Positions 1 through 14,100 of a stretch of DNA of 64,000 nt are shown here, one piece after another. A model generated the notes under the pieces. That model was not told the origin of the DNA. It made no database searches and worked only from the letters and a program-made list of their open reading frames with translations. The DNA lies in assembly GCA_947579605.1 (NCBI GenBank), contig OX388325.1, forward strand, positions 11,217,572-11,281,571, given 5' to 3'. Numbering within the stretch: the stretch's first letter is position 1; each line of letters begins with the position of its first letter. The translations under genes were made by a program, and so were the position numbers. This stretch comes from Athripsodes cinereus (Eukaryota; Arthropoda; Insecta; Trichoptera; Leptoceridae).

Positions 1-821
1 GAGATGCATCATAGGAAAAATTGTTTTGTCGTGACCAAAATGTAACGTTGGATATGTCAAATTGTTATTTCACAGGTGAGTGTTGTGACAGAATGCGTGT
101 GAATAAACTACGGTGGTTTGGGCATGTTGAACGAATGAACGAGGTAAGAATGACAAAGAGGATATACTTATCTGAAAGAAAGGGTGTGAGGAAACGCGGG
201 CGTCCGAGAACCACGTGGCTTGATCACGTGGATCAAATTCTCAAGGACGGCCGCGTGTTGAGTAAGAGGAACCGACGTGCGTCTATGAGAAACTGTATAA
301 ACGTAAAGGAAGCGAAGGAAGTGTGTAAAGATAGATCTGTTTGGGGTTCCGTTCTCTCTGTCTACCCCACTTGGGACACGGCGTGAGGGTATAGTATAGT
401 ATTATTTCACAGGAGTGTCAATTAAAGAAGAATAAATTCATATTTTTTTTATTCTAGTAACAGAATTACAAAACTATTAACTTTTTTACATTATAATTTT
501 AGAATGAAACAATGTTATTATGAAACAAATGATATATTTTAAAATGTTATGACTAAGTATGTAAAAAAGTGATTTTTGTAAAATCTGTATATCCGACATT
601 ACATTTTGAGTGTGACGGTTTTGTGAATAAGGTTTTTTTTTATTTAATCACGGTTTTACAAGGCAGCTAAGTATGCCTGTATACTTTTTTACGTAGTGGT
701 TGAACTTTTGATAAACCCAAATACACCTCAATCAATTGTGGAAAGAGAAACTCTAAAGAAATAAACGAAGAAAATGTATCAATATTTTTTCTAAACAATT
801 TTTGTGTTTGTGTTATTCCAG
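1..821 (+). other. HERC2 intron (5'-partial) before first visible exon
   Basis: Intron sequence ending at the acceptor ...ttccag (821). It contains an RTE-like LINE 3' fragment (76-405); the rest (about 406-820) is AT-rich with nothing recognised. Confidence 0.6.
76..405 (+). mobile_element. RTE-like LINE, 3' end of ORF2 (fragment)
   Basis: Open to a TGA at 384-386 and encodes the C-terminal tail seen repeatedly in this window: [38 protein letters not shown] and NRRASMRNCINVKEAKEVCK. Followed by a short TATAG-type tail. The same tail occurs antisense at 17346-18003 and in plus sense at 34253-34690 and 36555-36820, so this is a dispersed 5'-truncated LINE in the sense orientation of HERC2. 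Confidence 0.8.
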
Positions 822-3800
822 GTGTTACAACCTCCGAATCCCTACGACGAAGAGAAGGGCAGTGCTAGGAGTCCTAACAGTACTGCTGGCAGCACCCCCA
901 GTGCCCCCGGGCCCCCTCCACCACCTCCTCCACCTCCACCCGTTGTAGTGCCTATGTCCATACATCTACCGCAGCATCATCACTCCGGTTCTATTGTGGC
1001 AGCTCTCGCCGATGCTAAAATTAGTGTAAGTTACATTTTAAAATTAATATGTTGATGGATCAAATATACCACATATAACATAACAAACATAACATGTAAT
1101 TGACAATTTGCACTGACCGAGCTAGTCCCAAATTAAGAAATGAATCTTGTATTATGGGCACTAACGCGACAATGTTATTGTCTATGCTGAATGTCTTGTT
1201 GGCACTGAGAGGACTATTTGATACAAAAATTAAAATGTCTCTCTGTTTATCTATACAATCATGATATTTATCTATACAATCATGATATTTATCTATACAA
1301 TCATGATATTTATCTATACAATCATGATATTTTTCACTATTGATTTAGTCTGTAACCTAAACGGATGTAATGAACACGCAAGTTGTCCTCCATGTGCTGT
1401 AAAAAATAGGACAATCAGGTCAGATAATATGCCTTTACCACTGCTGAATTGAACATGTTAAATGTCATACGTGTGATATTTTATGGATACCTGCCTTTTA
1501 CAGGACACTTGAAATCTTACAGGGACTTCAAAATCCTATTATTATTCATTAGCTCCATGTCCAAACCACTATATTATTATTATAAGTTCGTCGCTAGCCT
1601 GCAGGTAGAGTCTCGGCCTCGTGAACAAGGGGTCCGTGGTTCGATACCAGGTACCGGCAAACTCCCCTTTCATGACACAAGCTTTTAGTAGCTTACTGTG
1701 AAAGGTGTATAAGGTTGTATTTGGATTTATAACAAAGAAAACCCAGATGTATCTTTTTAAAAAAAAATATCTAAAATTTTCACAGAGCGAGTCTCCCGCT
1801 GGGTACCTCTGGTCAGCACTGTGTCGAAGTTGCAGCGCCAGATTGGGCTCATCGGGCGGAGGACCCGTGCTGCCCTGGGATCATCCTGCTGAGGAATTAG
1901 CTAGAGCACTAGCTGCGGCACTTATACATCATCTGGGATTGCACGCACAGGCTTATAGAGTTGCTCGAATCGGTAAGATCACTTGTTGATTTTATAACAT
2001 AAATTTCATATGGACGGTACAATACATTACACAGATGGAGCTATTCCCTAATTAGGATATGAATGGTTACTAATGCCATGATACACATATACATATTAAT
2101 GATGTAACGAATGTGTGATTTTGGATATTCGCGAATGCGAATATTTGTTGCTGATATTCTAGAATGCGAATAGCGAATATTGACTTGCTTAAATTTCTAC
2201 AATTGCTCAAACATTAAAATTTCTACCCCCCCCCCCCCCCTTACATTGTCAAATTTTCAAAATGGTATAGGAAAATAAAATATTTCAAAACTCCTCGGTT
2301 TTCATAAAGAATAATTTCTTGCAGTAACTTTTTCTACAATGTACCGGGTAAGTATCCGGTACGTTTACTTTATTGCCAGTATGATATTCGCAAAACATTC
2401 CATATTTTTTACGAATACGAAAGCGAATATTCGTTACATCACTAAACATATAACTACCAGACCCAAGACAATTTGAAAATGGCTATTTTTCATTATGACC
2501 TGGCCGAGAATGAATTAAACCCGGGACCTCGTGACTCAAGTGTAAGAGTGTTACCTCTGCGCCACACCGGGCCCCCGTATATATATTTGTCTCAAGAATT
2601 TTTTATTAAGTCTCTACGATTTTCCTCAGAGTCTTCGGGAAATAAGAGATCTCTCACTCTTCTTTGTGAATTTTTGAGTGTCCTGTAAAAGGCAAATATT
2701 TGTATAACATCACATATAAGAAATTCGACATGTAAAATTAGGCAGGGATGAGGTATGCCACCCATTCCAAATGTAAATTATCACATGAAGTTGGTCTACT
2801 GGCTACCCCACTTGTGGCACTTACAATAATAATGTAGATGGATATGGATGATTGAATATTTAAATAGAATTTATTGGATTAAATGTTTAATTGTTGTGTT
2901 GTTTTTTGTGCTTTATAAAGAATCTCGTGGTGGAGACATCAAGTTAGAAGGTGGCATGATAGAGGTTGCAGAGGCCATTTGGAAGAACAAGTGGAGATTA
3001 GCCAGAATGAGACAACAGCTAGCCAGGAGCTACAAAGAGGTTCATTATTATTATTTTTTCAATTTCTAAATTTAACCACTGTAGCAAATTTAATAGTGTT
3101 GCCATATTATTTACTTAACTGTCAACTCTTTTTTGACAAATTGGTTGTAAATTATTTGTTGAATGGTTTAGAACATGGGTTTTCAACCTCATATCAACCG
3201 TAGCCCACTTTGAGAGATGACAAAATTTAGTGCCCTCAAATAGGGATGTCCATGATGAATGAGAGCATCAACTTAGCAAAATGATTTGTGGATCGCGATT
3301 ATAAGTCTGATACGAGAGAGAACTCCTCCAGTCCTATGTATCATCTACATTAACAACATGAAGTTAGCTATTAACAACAAAATACTATATAAAACTGTCA
3401 CCAACAGTGGTAGAAATTGGAACTAAAAACAGCGTTATGGGAGATTTAATTTACTGCCTTCAAATCTCGATTGATGATTTTTGGTTTTTGGTACAGGTGT
3501 GTGCACCTCTTGTGGAACGTGCCAGATTCCTTGTGTTAGAAGTCCGTCCTGCTGAGTCTCCTGCCAGAGCTGCTTTGCCACGTTTGCAGCCTCCTCCGTT
3601 GCCATTCAAAAGAGCAGCCCTTACTCTAATTAACCATAACAAGTAAGATATTTTTAAACAAATAAATATTAGTAAAAATAAATATACAGAAAGAAAAATA
3701 AATGCAATAAGAATATCAAAAAGTAGGACATGTCTTTTACAAACTTATATTGTCATTGCACATTTAAAGTCTTCATTAAATTTATTTTATTAATCTACAA

Positions 3801-5199
3801 TTGAATAAATCGATAATTAAGCAATATCTTTGAGTATATAAATATTTATTTGGATATTATATATACTTTAATCAATTTAAAAAGAAAACAAAAAACAGTT
3901 TAAGAAGTTTAAAATTATTTTTCAGACCACTTTTCTATGAATTAATTTTTCTTATTCTATTTTGTTGTTAAATATTGTAATTTGAATCTATTATTATTGC
4001 AAAAAAAGCAATCTTATACCGTATATTTGTAAAATAATAATAAAAAGAGTACTCTGAAAACTAGACAATCTATTTATGAATATCTACTTATTATTTTTTA
4101 AATTTTATTTTCAGATCCAGAACCAAAGAATTCAAAGATAAGCTGATTCAAAGTGGAATACAAGAATCAGAAATAGTTTTATCAACCAGAAAACCATCTA
4201 TATCAATCATGGACAACTCATTTAGAGAAACACAATCGAAAACGGATCCGTCAAACATGGCGTCCACGGCAAAAACAACAACAAACAAAATAGAAAGTGA
4301 CAGATTGACCATAGACAATGACAGAATTGTCAAAAAAGATAGATCCTTAGATAAAGACAACAACAGCGAGAGCATAGACAATGAAAAGAATTTGAATTTA
4401 AACATGACTCAAAGTAGAAATATGGATAAAGTGTTGCCTACTGTCGCTCAAGTCGAAATGGAAAATTCTGAATTGGAAGATAAAACTCCTACAAATGAAA
4501 TATCAATTAGTTCTATTAATGAGATGACTGATAATTCTATGTTGAAAGATTCTTTAGAAGGTTATTATTATTTCTATTACTAAACAAAGTTTTCTACAGC
4601 TTAGATGTTTCTCTTACACAATATACCGTACTTATGAGTGTCACAAAATTTCAATTGAAAGATACTAGATTTCATTCTTCCCGCTTCTTAACTATTCCAC
4701 CTTTACATGTAATAAAAAAATATCAAAAAGGCAGGTTTATTGATGAATGGTAATTTCTTCCAATCAACCCAATGCTTGATATGATTATTAGAATTACATA
4801 AATTCAACATTATTGGCCATGAATACAAAATACGAAACAACATTTAATAAAAATTGTTAATTAATAAATAAATAAATAAACATTGAAAAAAAACAAGTAA
4901 ATTGCCAAAGGCAGGCTTCATACTTAAGCAATCTCTTCCAGCCAACCTTTACAGATTAAAATATAATAAATTCTTAATACATAGACATAAAAAGTGAAAT
5001 GCAAACTAGGATTAATCTATTTTTTTTGTTGCTATTATTTAAGGTTCTGCAAAGCTTCTGTTAGATCCTGAAGATGTTAAGATGGACATGGTGGAAGGAC
5101 AAGAGAAAGAAATGAGTAGTGCTAAAGATGAGAAAGATGTAGATCAATCTGAGAGAGATAACTCTGTTTCGCTGGGAGCGTGGCAAGCTAAAGATGCAG
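822..5199 (+). CDS. HERC2: HERC2 exons 1-6 of window: proline-rich and charged linker
   Basis: Exons 822-1025, 1786-1972, 2921-3039, 3497-3642, 4115-4560 and 5044-5199, residues 1-419. The first exon carries a run of ten prolines after a Ser/Gly stretch. Exons 2-4 encode a helical segment ([19 protein letters not shown] followed by [18 protein letters not shown]) that resembles the region ahead of the MIB/HERC2 domain in the family. Exon 5 (446 nt) is a Ser/Thr/Asn/Asp/Lys-rich, probably disordered linker with no recognised fold. Exon 6 is acidic. Phases fit at every junction (0, 1, 0, 2, 1, 1). The donor after exon 3 (gttcat at 3040) is weak and its exact position is the least certain here. 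A tRNA-type SINE ends about 15 bases before the exon 2 acceptor. Confidence 0.85.
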
Positions 5200-8100
5200 G
5201 TATGCGAGAATTATTTAAATATTATTTACTGATTTTGCTGTAAAATTGTGGTAGTTTCTAAACATTATGACGATTTGGTGTCCAAAAACTATACCAATAC
5301 CACTATTTTATGTATGACCAAGGTTTCTGTTATTCTCAAGTACCTAATATTTATTATATTTATTCACCTAATATTTATTAATTTAGATAACATGTATTAA
5401 TTTTGCGTTTATTTCTGCAGTCGGGTACGCCTGGGAGACCTGGTGGGAGCCTAATGAAGCTAAGGTTGACAAGGAGAAGAGGATAAAGATGATATCTTCC
5501 ATTGTAGATTTTGTTATGTCGGAGCAACCCTGTGATATAGACATGCTCAGGAAGGCTATGTATTGTCAGGTACTTACTGTACAACACTCAGAAAATGCTA
5601 GTTGACTGCTTTTTAACAGGACTACTAGCTTTCTGTCAACTGTGGGTACTTTCTTTGGCCACAGCTATTTAGCTACGTATTTAATTTTTCTAAACAATAC
5701 CCAGCTCTAGTAATATTTTCATCTGTCATAGTCTATGGTCTTTCTATATAATATTTTGTCTGTGGAATTGAAAGAAACAATTTCACTTTCTACACATGTT
5801 CAACTAAAAAACTCAATTTTGAAAATTTTCTCATTGTTTGCCTATGGATCTGGGCAATTAACATGTTAGAACCAAGCCAAATCAAATACCATATAAACAT
5901 AGAAATATCAAGTAGATGAATATGATTTTTCATTTTTTTTTATAATTATTGTTTAAATTTAGGTAAAAAAAAAAATAAAAAATGAAACACTGTATAACTT
6001 TCACTAATTAATATATTACTGAGGATGGATGTATGTCCGAAAAGCTATATATATTAATTAGTGAAAGTTATACAGTGTTTCATTTTTTATTACCTAAATT
6101 TAAAAATTAGTTTTTATAGTGTTTCCTCTTCAAAAATAGAAAAGTTGATTATTGTTTGTTTTTTTGTGTAGGTCCGTAGAGCAGAGATCCGCCTGGTGGG
6201 ATATGAGAAAGCCCTAGAAGCTGTGAGTGTGACACAATGTCTGTCAGCCCCTGTGCATTATATGTGTCTTACGGGAGTCTTGGGTGCTTCACCCAACCCT
6301 ATCATCACTACTAATCAAGGTACCGTTTGTCTTTAATTGAAATTTGCAATCTAATTTTAATTTTATGAAATTCAATAAATTTAGTTTTTTATTTCCAGAA
6401 TGTATGAAACAGTGTCCATGTGCATGGTCGACACCTCCTTTGGGTGCTACACCTCTGCTCCCTGCCCCGCATGCCGCCTCTCTCCTCCTGGCTCATCAGA
6501 AGTTGGCACACTGGACCACGCACACTTTGAGAGACAACGCTTTACTGGCAGCTGAACACTACGCTCTTGTTGATGACGATCCGACTACCTCGAGGTAATT
6601 TATTTACATATATGAATATTTCATTCATTCATATCATCAAGCCATTTGCCACTGGTGATGTAGTCAACAAACTAATTGCATGAAATAAACATGTGAGTTG
6701 TCCTTTTCGTGACAATAATAAATAAGACATACATTCAGAATTAGTGGCATACATCATCATTGCTGAATTGTAGATGTTTAATGTGTTCTTCATGATGTCT
6801 TACAAAATACCTGCTTTTTACTGGATACTGGAAGGCATATAAAAAAAGGGTGACTCCACAGAGCTTTCTCATCCTTTCCACATAACAATTGAACTTAATT
6901 TTTTTTTCAGATTCCTTGTTTCCCTCCTCGCGTTAGCTGGATCCTGTTGTCGTGGAGGACCTCTATCCTCAGGGATTCTCTGGTCTGGAGGTTCTTGCGG
7001 CTCTCTACTATCCATTATGGCTCGCCTACCACATTCCTCCACAGCTGGTTCAAGACAGGGAGGTCTTGGCAGGCTGAGAGTCTTGCAGGAAGCTCTTGTG
7101 AAGCGCAGCGGAGGAGGTAGTGGAGGCTTAGGGACTGAACAAGGTGGTCGGGATGATATTTCCGGACCTAGATTGGCTGCCATGTTAAAGATAGGCACTA
7201 GAGTTGTGAGGGGGAAGGATTGGAAGTGGGGAGATCAGGTGAGAGATAATCTGTTACAACTTCTAAAGGATTCTAAAAGAATCAAAGATTTCCTTAATAC
7301 ATGTATTAGTCACATAATATGATTGATATATTTATTTCTACTATTGATATATTATGATGGTGTAAACTGGTTAGTAATATCTACCAATTGGTATATTCAA
7401 ATTATTTTATCAAAATATTGACTTCTATATATTTGACATAATCTATTTCGAGAACTCCATGGCAAACTGTTGAATGGAACCGGCACAAATCATCTAAGGA
7501 CTTCACCATCATCATCGATAGAAAGGGAATATTCTTTAATTGTTTTTTTTTCCAGGATGGACCACCCCCATCAGAGGGTCGTGTAGTGGGTGAGTTGGGT
7601 GAAGATGGTTGGGTGCGGGTGGAATGGGACACGGGAGCTACTAACTCGTACCGTATGGGCAAGGAGGGCAAGTACGACTTGAGACTGGCCAGGCCACCTA
7701 CGCCTGTACCTAGTGCACCACTTACGCCTATACCACCGCAACAAGGTAATATTATAAAAATAAATCTTTATTACTCATTTAATAAAACAAAACATAAAAA
7801 AAAACTTGATATTGGAATAGATAATTTTGAATTTTTGAAGGTGATTGATTTGAGATGTTATATAAAAAGTTAACTATATTTATTTTGCAGTATTGTTCCC
7901 ATTATGGTCTAGCAACGCCAGTGACCAATCACCTCTGCTACGCTCACAATGTCTGTCTCTACTACTCGCCCTCTGTTCATCTTCACAACTTGGTAACACA
8001 TTCAGTAACAACCATCACGCAGTTACCACAACCTCCACTAATTGCACAGGTAAAGATATTTATTATTTTATTTATTTGCTACTTAAGGATGGTATTTTGT

Positions 8101-11100
8101 AGAACTTTTGCATATTTTTTTCTATTTTGGCATATTTTGCTTATTTATAGCCTTTTGTAAATAGTGCCTATTTTTATACAGAAGGCATAATTTGTTAATA
8201 TATTTTTGCATTTTCGACTTTTTAATAGATTTTTTGTATTTTGCCTATCATTATAGTTTTTATCATATTTTGTCTATTTATAAAATTTAGCAATGTTCTA
8301 ATGATATTTTTCTGTTATGTTGATACATATTTCAACTATTTTGTTGATATCCTGAAAAAAACGTTGGACCACTCTGAATAGAATGCCGTTCCTCCTCCTC
8401 TAGTAAAAGTATCAGAACTCTAGTTTTTACTATAAATATTTGCTTTTTATCAGTATAGTTTTTATTCCGGGTTAATTAAATCTAATTAAATCAATAAAGA
8501 TAACATGAATATTCCAGGTGAAGATATTGCAAGTTGTGGTGGAAGCCAAGGCAATGAAAGTTCCTCTAGAGGTGTCGCATCTGTATTATTGAGACTATTA
8601 GCTCCACCACAGCACCATCACAGGGAACTACACATTGCTAAAGGGTTTATGAACGATTGGACGGCTGTTGCTTTTGTTAAAGGTTGGTTTAGAGAATTTT
8701 ATGGGTATTTATTTTGTTAAACTCAATATGTATTAATAATTTATTAAACAGTTTATTTATCTATCTATATTACAAATTCAGCATGTAATAATCATCCAAG
8801 CTGTTTTTTCTGTGTCAATAAAAATAGGGTATTCACTATTGATGACTTTTTACTTTATCACTGTCGAGTTGAAGATGTTAAATATTTTATAAGGGTTTTT
8901 TTATGAATTCATGCCTTGTGGAAGAAAAAAAGTGGGATCCTATTCTTTGCCCGGGGACTCAATGGAAAAATATTGTGTAACTTAATATTATCTTCTTCTT
9001 CCTCGTAATGTAGATCATCGATCTGTTAGTTCAGAAGTTGATGCCTCTTGTGATGCTGAAGACCAGCTGTCTTTCCATCTTTTTGGTGGTCTTCCTCGGG
9101 GACGTAAACCGACTGGTGTTTCCTTAGCAGTTATGTGTACGGTTCTGTTTTCAGGCATCTTTTCTACATGGTCTCTCCAGAATCGTCTCCTTTTCCTACT
9201 CCATCTTACGATGTCCTCCGTGTTGCATATGTTCCTAATCTCAGTATTTCTTATTCTGTCTCTGAGAGTTTTGCCCGCAATAGCACGTAATGTTAATATT
9301 ATAATTCAAATAAATATGACACTTTATTTTGTTATTTATTTATTGAAAGCAAACATACACCAACAGACACATTAAATGCATATACAATAAAAACCAAACT
9401 AGAAACAAAGTTGCGCCCTATAACAGGCGTAATAGGTTATTCATTGAGTCAGCCGCAGGTCTAGGCCAACCTAACACCCCTAAGCACCCGGAAAACCCAT
9501 AGAGCACCGAAGTATTCCCAAGAGTCCAATCTAGCTGCATCAAGATACCAGGAGCAAACCCAAAACCCAAACAGTTGATTGAGATCAAATTCAATTAAAA
9601 GATTAATTCACATAGATATAATGATTCATACGGTTTGCATTTTCTTTGAAGGTATTGCCATTGGAGAAGAGATCCGCAAGGCCCTGTGTTCTCCATCTTG
9701 GCTGTATTTGTGTATCTCCATTTTGGAGGAAGATGGAGAACCTCTTACACTGGATAGTGTCTACATGCAGGTATGTTTTCAACAATATATTTCAAACCTC
9801 TATGGAATGTTATCATATTATATTGTTTATTTCTTATGTTTATATTATATTTCATTTCTTACTTAGGAATTGAACCTGCCACCATATACTTTTCAAACTA
9901 GATTAATGTTATAGTATTTTAGCAGAATTGACTACTTTTAATAGCCAAACTCCATTATTTAATAGTTAATTAGTTTTTTTCTAAATATAATACGAGTATT
10001 TTTATTGTATTTAAAAAGGCGTTGGTCCATAAGGAATTGATAAAAAGTTGTAGTTAGATTTATATTGAGAAGTTAGGGGTTCCCCAGAATATTACAAAGA
10101 GTCTTATATGGCTACCAGTTAACTCTATAGGGTGGAAGTCCTTCAACAAATTCCAGGGAGCCGGAGGGAATCTACCGTTGATTTTCTAAAGAACTGTCGC
10201 TTAGATGAACTGACTTCTGGAAGAATCGCTGAGAGACAAGACGAGAATTATTATTTTTGAGGTTAAGTTAAAAGCTAACCACTTTTTAACTTCATTATTT
10301 TACATAATGATAATGAATTAAAATCCAAATGAAGAGACTAGTTGAGCTATGAAACTGATATTTTTAATGTATATCAATTTGTTTTAACTTACAGGTTCAA
10401 TGCTGCGCCCTTCTACAGAGATCTCTTCCATCACACCCTCCAGATGGACAGCTCCCCGCCAGTCACAGCTATAGTCACAGGGAGCTGCTCACTCAAATGA
10501 TAGCCATCTTGGGCAGGAGACTTCTATCTCCACCTCCGGCTCCTCAAGAGCCACTAGCTACAAAACTTGGTCAGAATTTTATAATTTTTTTATCAATTCA
10601 CTCTTTAATTTGCTCATATTCGTGGTAACAGATGGGATATCTGTTGGTGCAGTTGGTAGGCGATTGTATTGGGCAGGTCTTTTGAAGTGTTTTTTAAAAC
10701 AAAGTGATTAGTCTATCAGTTATATTGATATCTGTTTATAGAAAAGGCGTAAATAATCCTTGTGCAACTCCAGTGGTAACTTTATCTATTACATTCAAGT
10801 GTCACGAAATTGGAGACAATATTGATTAAATGGAAAAAATTACCCTATTATCTATAAATTTTCCAGTTTTGTTGAGGGATGTAATATCTCTGTATAGAAA
10901 AGGTGTAAAATAAAATCTTATGGAACTCCAATAATGTGTTATAATTTTGTTTTTTTTTTTTAGGTGTTGATTCCAAAGATACGAGTGGCGGTGTCGACAA
11001 TCGCGCGCACGCTCTAGTAACCGCACCAGGTTCTGGTGCAGTATGTGCTGCTCTCGTCACACTGCTCAGATCTTTGCTGGATACCCCTCAGTGGGCTGCG

Positions 11101-14100
11101 CCTTTATCAATGCTCATTGGAGAATATTTGCACAATGCTGCTAGTCAGGTACATTTATATTTCATTATTGGATACATTCAAATAGAGAAATATCCTGAAT
11201 TTTATGACAGATGAGACTAAATGATAACCATGTAAGTTTTATTCCTGTAATGTTATTGTTTATCACTCTTATCTAGACAAAAAAATCAAATATTGTTGGT
11301 ATCTAGCGGGGCAGCAACAGGAACACATTGAAAATCACCAACTATTACATTATTTGCAAAATTTGAATTCTAGATGTCGACCTTAGAGTGGCACAAGTAC
11401 GTGCGTGACGAAGAGACTCCACACGGATCTACCTACACTCCCCCCACACCCACACTGAGCGCAACGGCTATGACAACACAGCAACAGTTGCCTGTCTCCA
11501 GTAATATACTGCAACTTCAGGACGATGCTCCCACACAGAACATGTGCCTAGTCGGTCAGTATAAAATGCTTTTTCATATAAGCTGTAGAATCTTTGACAG
11601 TAAATGAGATATGTATACTGTTTTTAGCGTATAAGGTAAATAGAGAATGTAGCATTGTATAGAGTGTACTTTTTTCTTCTCTAATTATGATGTCTATGAA
11701 GTATATCTAAATAAATAACAATATTTGTGTGTCGATTGTGAGAGAAATCGCGTAATTTTAAATGAAATTTATATTTCAGCTGGTGCCCTAGCTGTGATAG
11801 GAGGGGCGGAGCACCGTCCCTATGTTGGACAGAAGGTTCTGGTTGACGGGAAGCCTGCTACAGTGCTGAGAGTAGCCACACACACTCCATGCATAGTCAT
11901 ACAGCATCATAATTCTGATGCACCCATCAAGGTAATATTCTCAACTTAAACATAAAGATTGCCTTGAAATTCTAATGATGATGGATGAGTCAATTTTGGT
12001 GCCATTTCACAGTGCTTAGACCATTTTAATCAATCAATACCTGCCTTCTACGGGTCACAGAGTGGGGAACCTAATCTTTACCACCACGAGAATTATCTTA
12101 GATTTAATTTTCAATTAAAAAAAACTGCAATGGTAATAACACAATGTTTGTTGTTGGTGTGTTTCAGGTGGATGTGGATAGTTTAGAAGCAGTGGAAGGT
12201 ACATTCCCAATGTGGCAGCTGAGTGGATGTAGAGAGGAGCTACACAGTTGGGCTAAGCTGCTCACTTCAGGGACTAGGCCCCCTCCATTGCCACCTGCAC
12301 AACCATTTGGTGAGATATCTAAATTTATTTGCATGCCTACACTTTCTTTGCGTTTTTCATAATTTTAGATTAAAAGAAAATTTTATTTCATCTGTGATCA
12401 GTGAACAATAGACACTTGAAAATTTACAGATAAGAGTGGAATACCTTTTCTTTTCCGTAGACACCACAGAACACACATCATAACAACTTATTGATTTTCC
12501 TTTTTTTAGGTTATGAAGTTGATGTTGCTACACTGCGATGTCAACAGTTGGAGATGTTCAGTCTGAGAGCGGGGGCTGCTTTGATGTCCTGTCAAGATAG
12601 ATTGAGGGCTGTACTCTCTCTGCCAGATCTAAGTCATAATCAGGATCATCAAAACCATGCAGGTAAGGTTTAATGAAGACTTCTATCTATCTATACCATG
12701 AGGTATGCAAACGATTCTACGAGATATTTATGTATAACTTGCATGTTTATTACACGCAGTTAGTCCGCTGGCTACTCCACTTGAGGGAAATGCTGTGATA
12801 GTATATTTGTATCTATTAGTGATGTAACGAATATTCGCTTTCGCATTCACGAATATTCGCACATTTCAAAGTATTCGTATTCGCAAAAAATATGCGGATG
12901 TTTTGCGAATATTATTTTGGTAATAAAGTATCGTATACTCGGTAAAAGTACCAGATACTTACCCGGTAAACTGTAGAAAAAGGTACAGCAAGAAAATATT
13001 CTTTAAGAAAACCGAAGAGTTTCGAAATATTTTAAATTCCTATACCATTATGAAAATTTGGCAACGGGGGGGGGTAGAAATTTTAATGTTTGAGCAATTT
13101 TAGAAATTTAAGCAAGTCAATATTCGCTATTCGCATTCGCGAATATCCAAAATCACACATTCGTTACATCACTAATCTATACTATCACAGAATTTCCAAT
13201 AATTGGGGTACTCAGTAGACTAACCATATAAACAATATACAGATTGTTCTCTTTGTGTGTTATTAAGTTGTTAAGACATTTAAATCTCATAATGTTTTAT
13301 AAATACATGTCTTTTTACACTACTTAAAAAGAGTGGGAGATCTATTCTTTGCCGGCTTATCCATGGGTGATTTTATAGGACTTTGAAAAACAAGTACCTA
13401 CTTTTATTTTTTTTAACTTTTTTATTTTTCAGAAGATACAGGTTTTGTTGTTAGAAGAATGCTGTGGTTGGCAACACGTCCCAGTCCTCTACGCTCTGCT
13501 CCCTCACTGACAACACTAAGACATGCGCTGCATTCTATTGCAGAGCACCTCGCTATACAACACGGTATGCAATATTAATTATTGTTCATAATAGACCATT
13601 TAAGGATGTCGTTATGTGGTGAGGCAGCCACTACCAACCGTAGAATAGAAATGGAAGTACATATTACTAACTTGACCGTTACTCAGCTGTTTTTCTGTCA
13701 TTTGAATGTTAATTATTTCCCAGAAACAAAAAAAAAAATACATTAAAAAAAGACTAAAATTTATCCATTTAAACTAGCCAGTAGACTAATTATTGCATGT
13801 AATAAACATGTAAGCTGTCCTTTCCATGACAATAATAAGTAAGACATTAAGATTGGGCAGTATACCTCATCATTACTGTATCAAAGATGTCAAATATCTC
13901 ATTTTTAATGTTTAACAAATGTTTGCCTTATATGGGACACTCGAAAATTTGTTGAAAAAAATGAGCAACCTATTAACAGCGCTGCGCGTCTCATTTTCCG
14001 TGAGGGCAAAAGATGCCACATCACTCCCCTCTTAGATCGACTACACTGGCTGAGGGTGGAGGAATGGGTGACATTCAAGGTATGCCTTTTGGTCTACAAG

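Noticed and set aside
1261..1452. Short reading frame with a repeated MIFIYTI motif
   Set aside because: It is the 21-bp minisatellite read in one frame, with no homology and no context for a gene.
4148..4405. Antisense frame opposite HERC2 exon 5
   Set aside because: Ser/Leu-rich shadow of the Asp/Lys/Asn-rich exon on the other strand.
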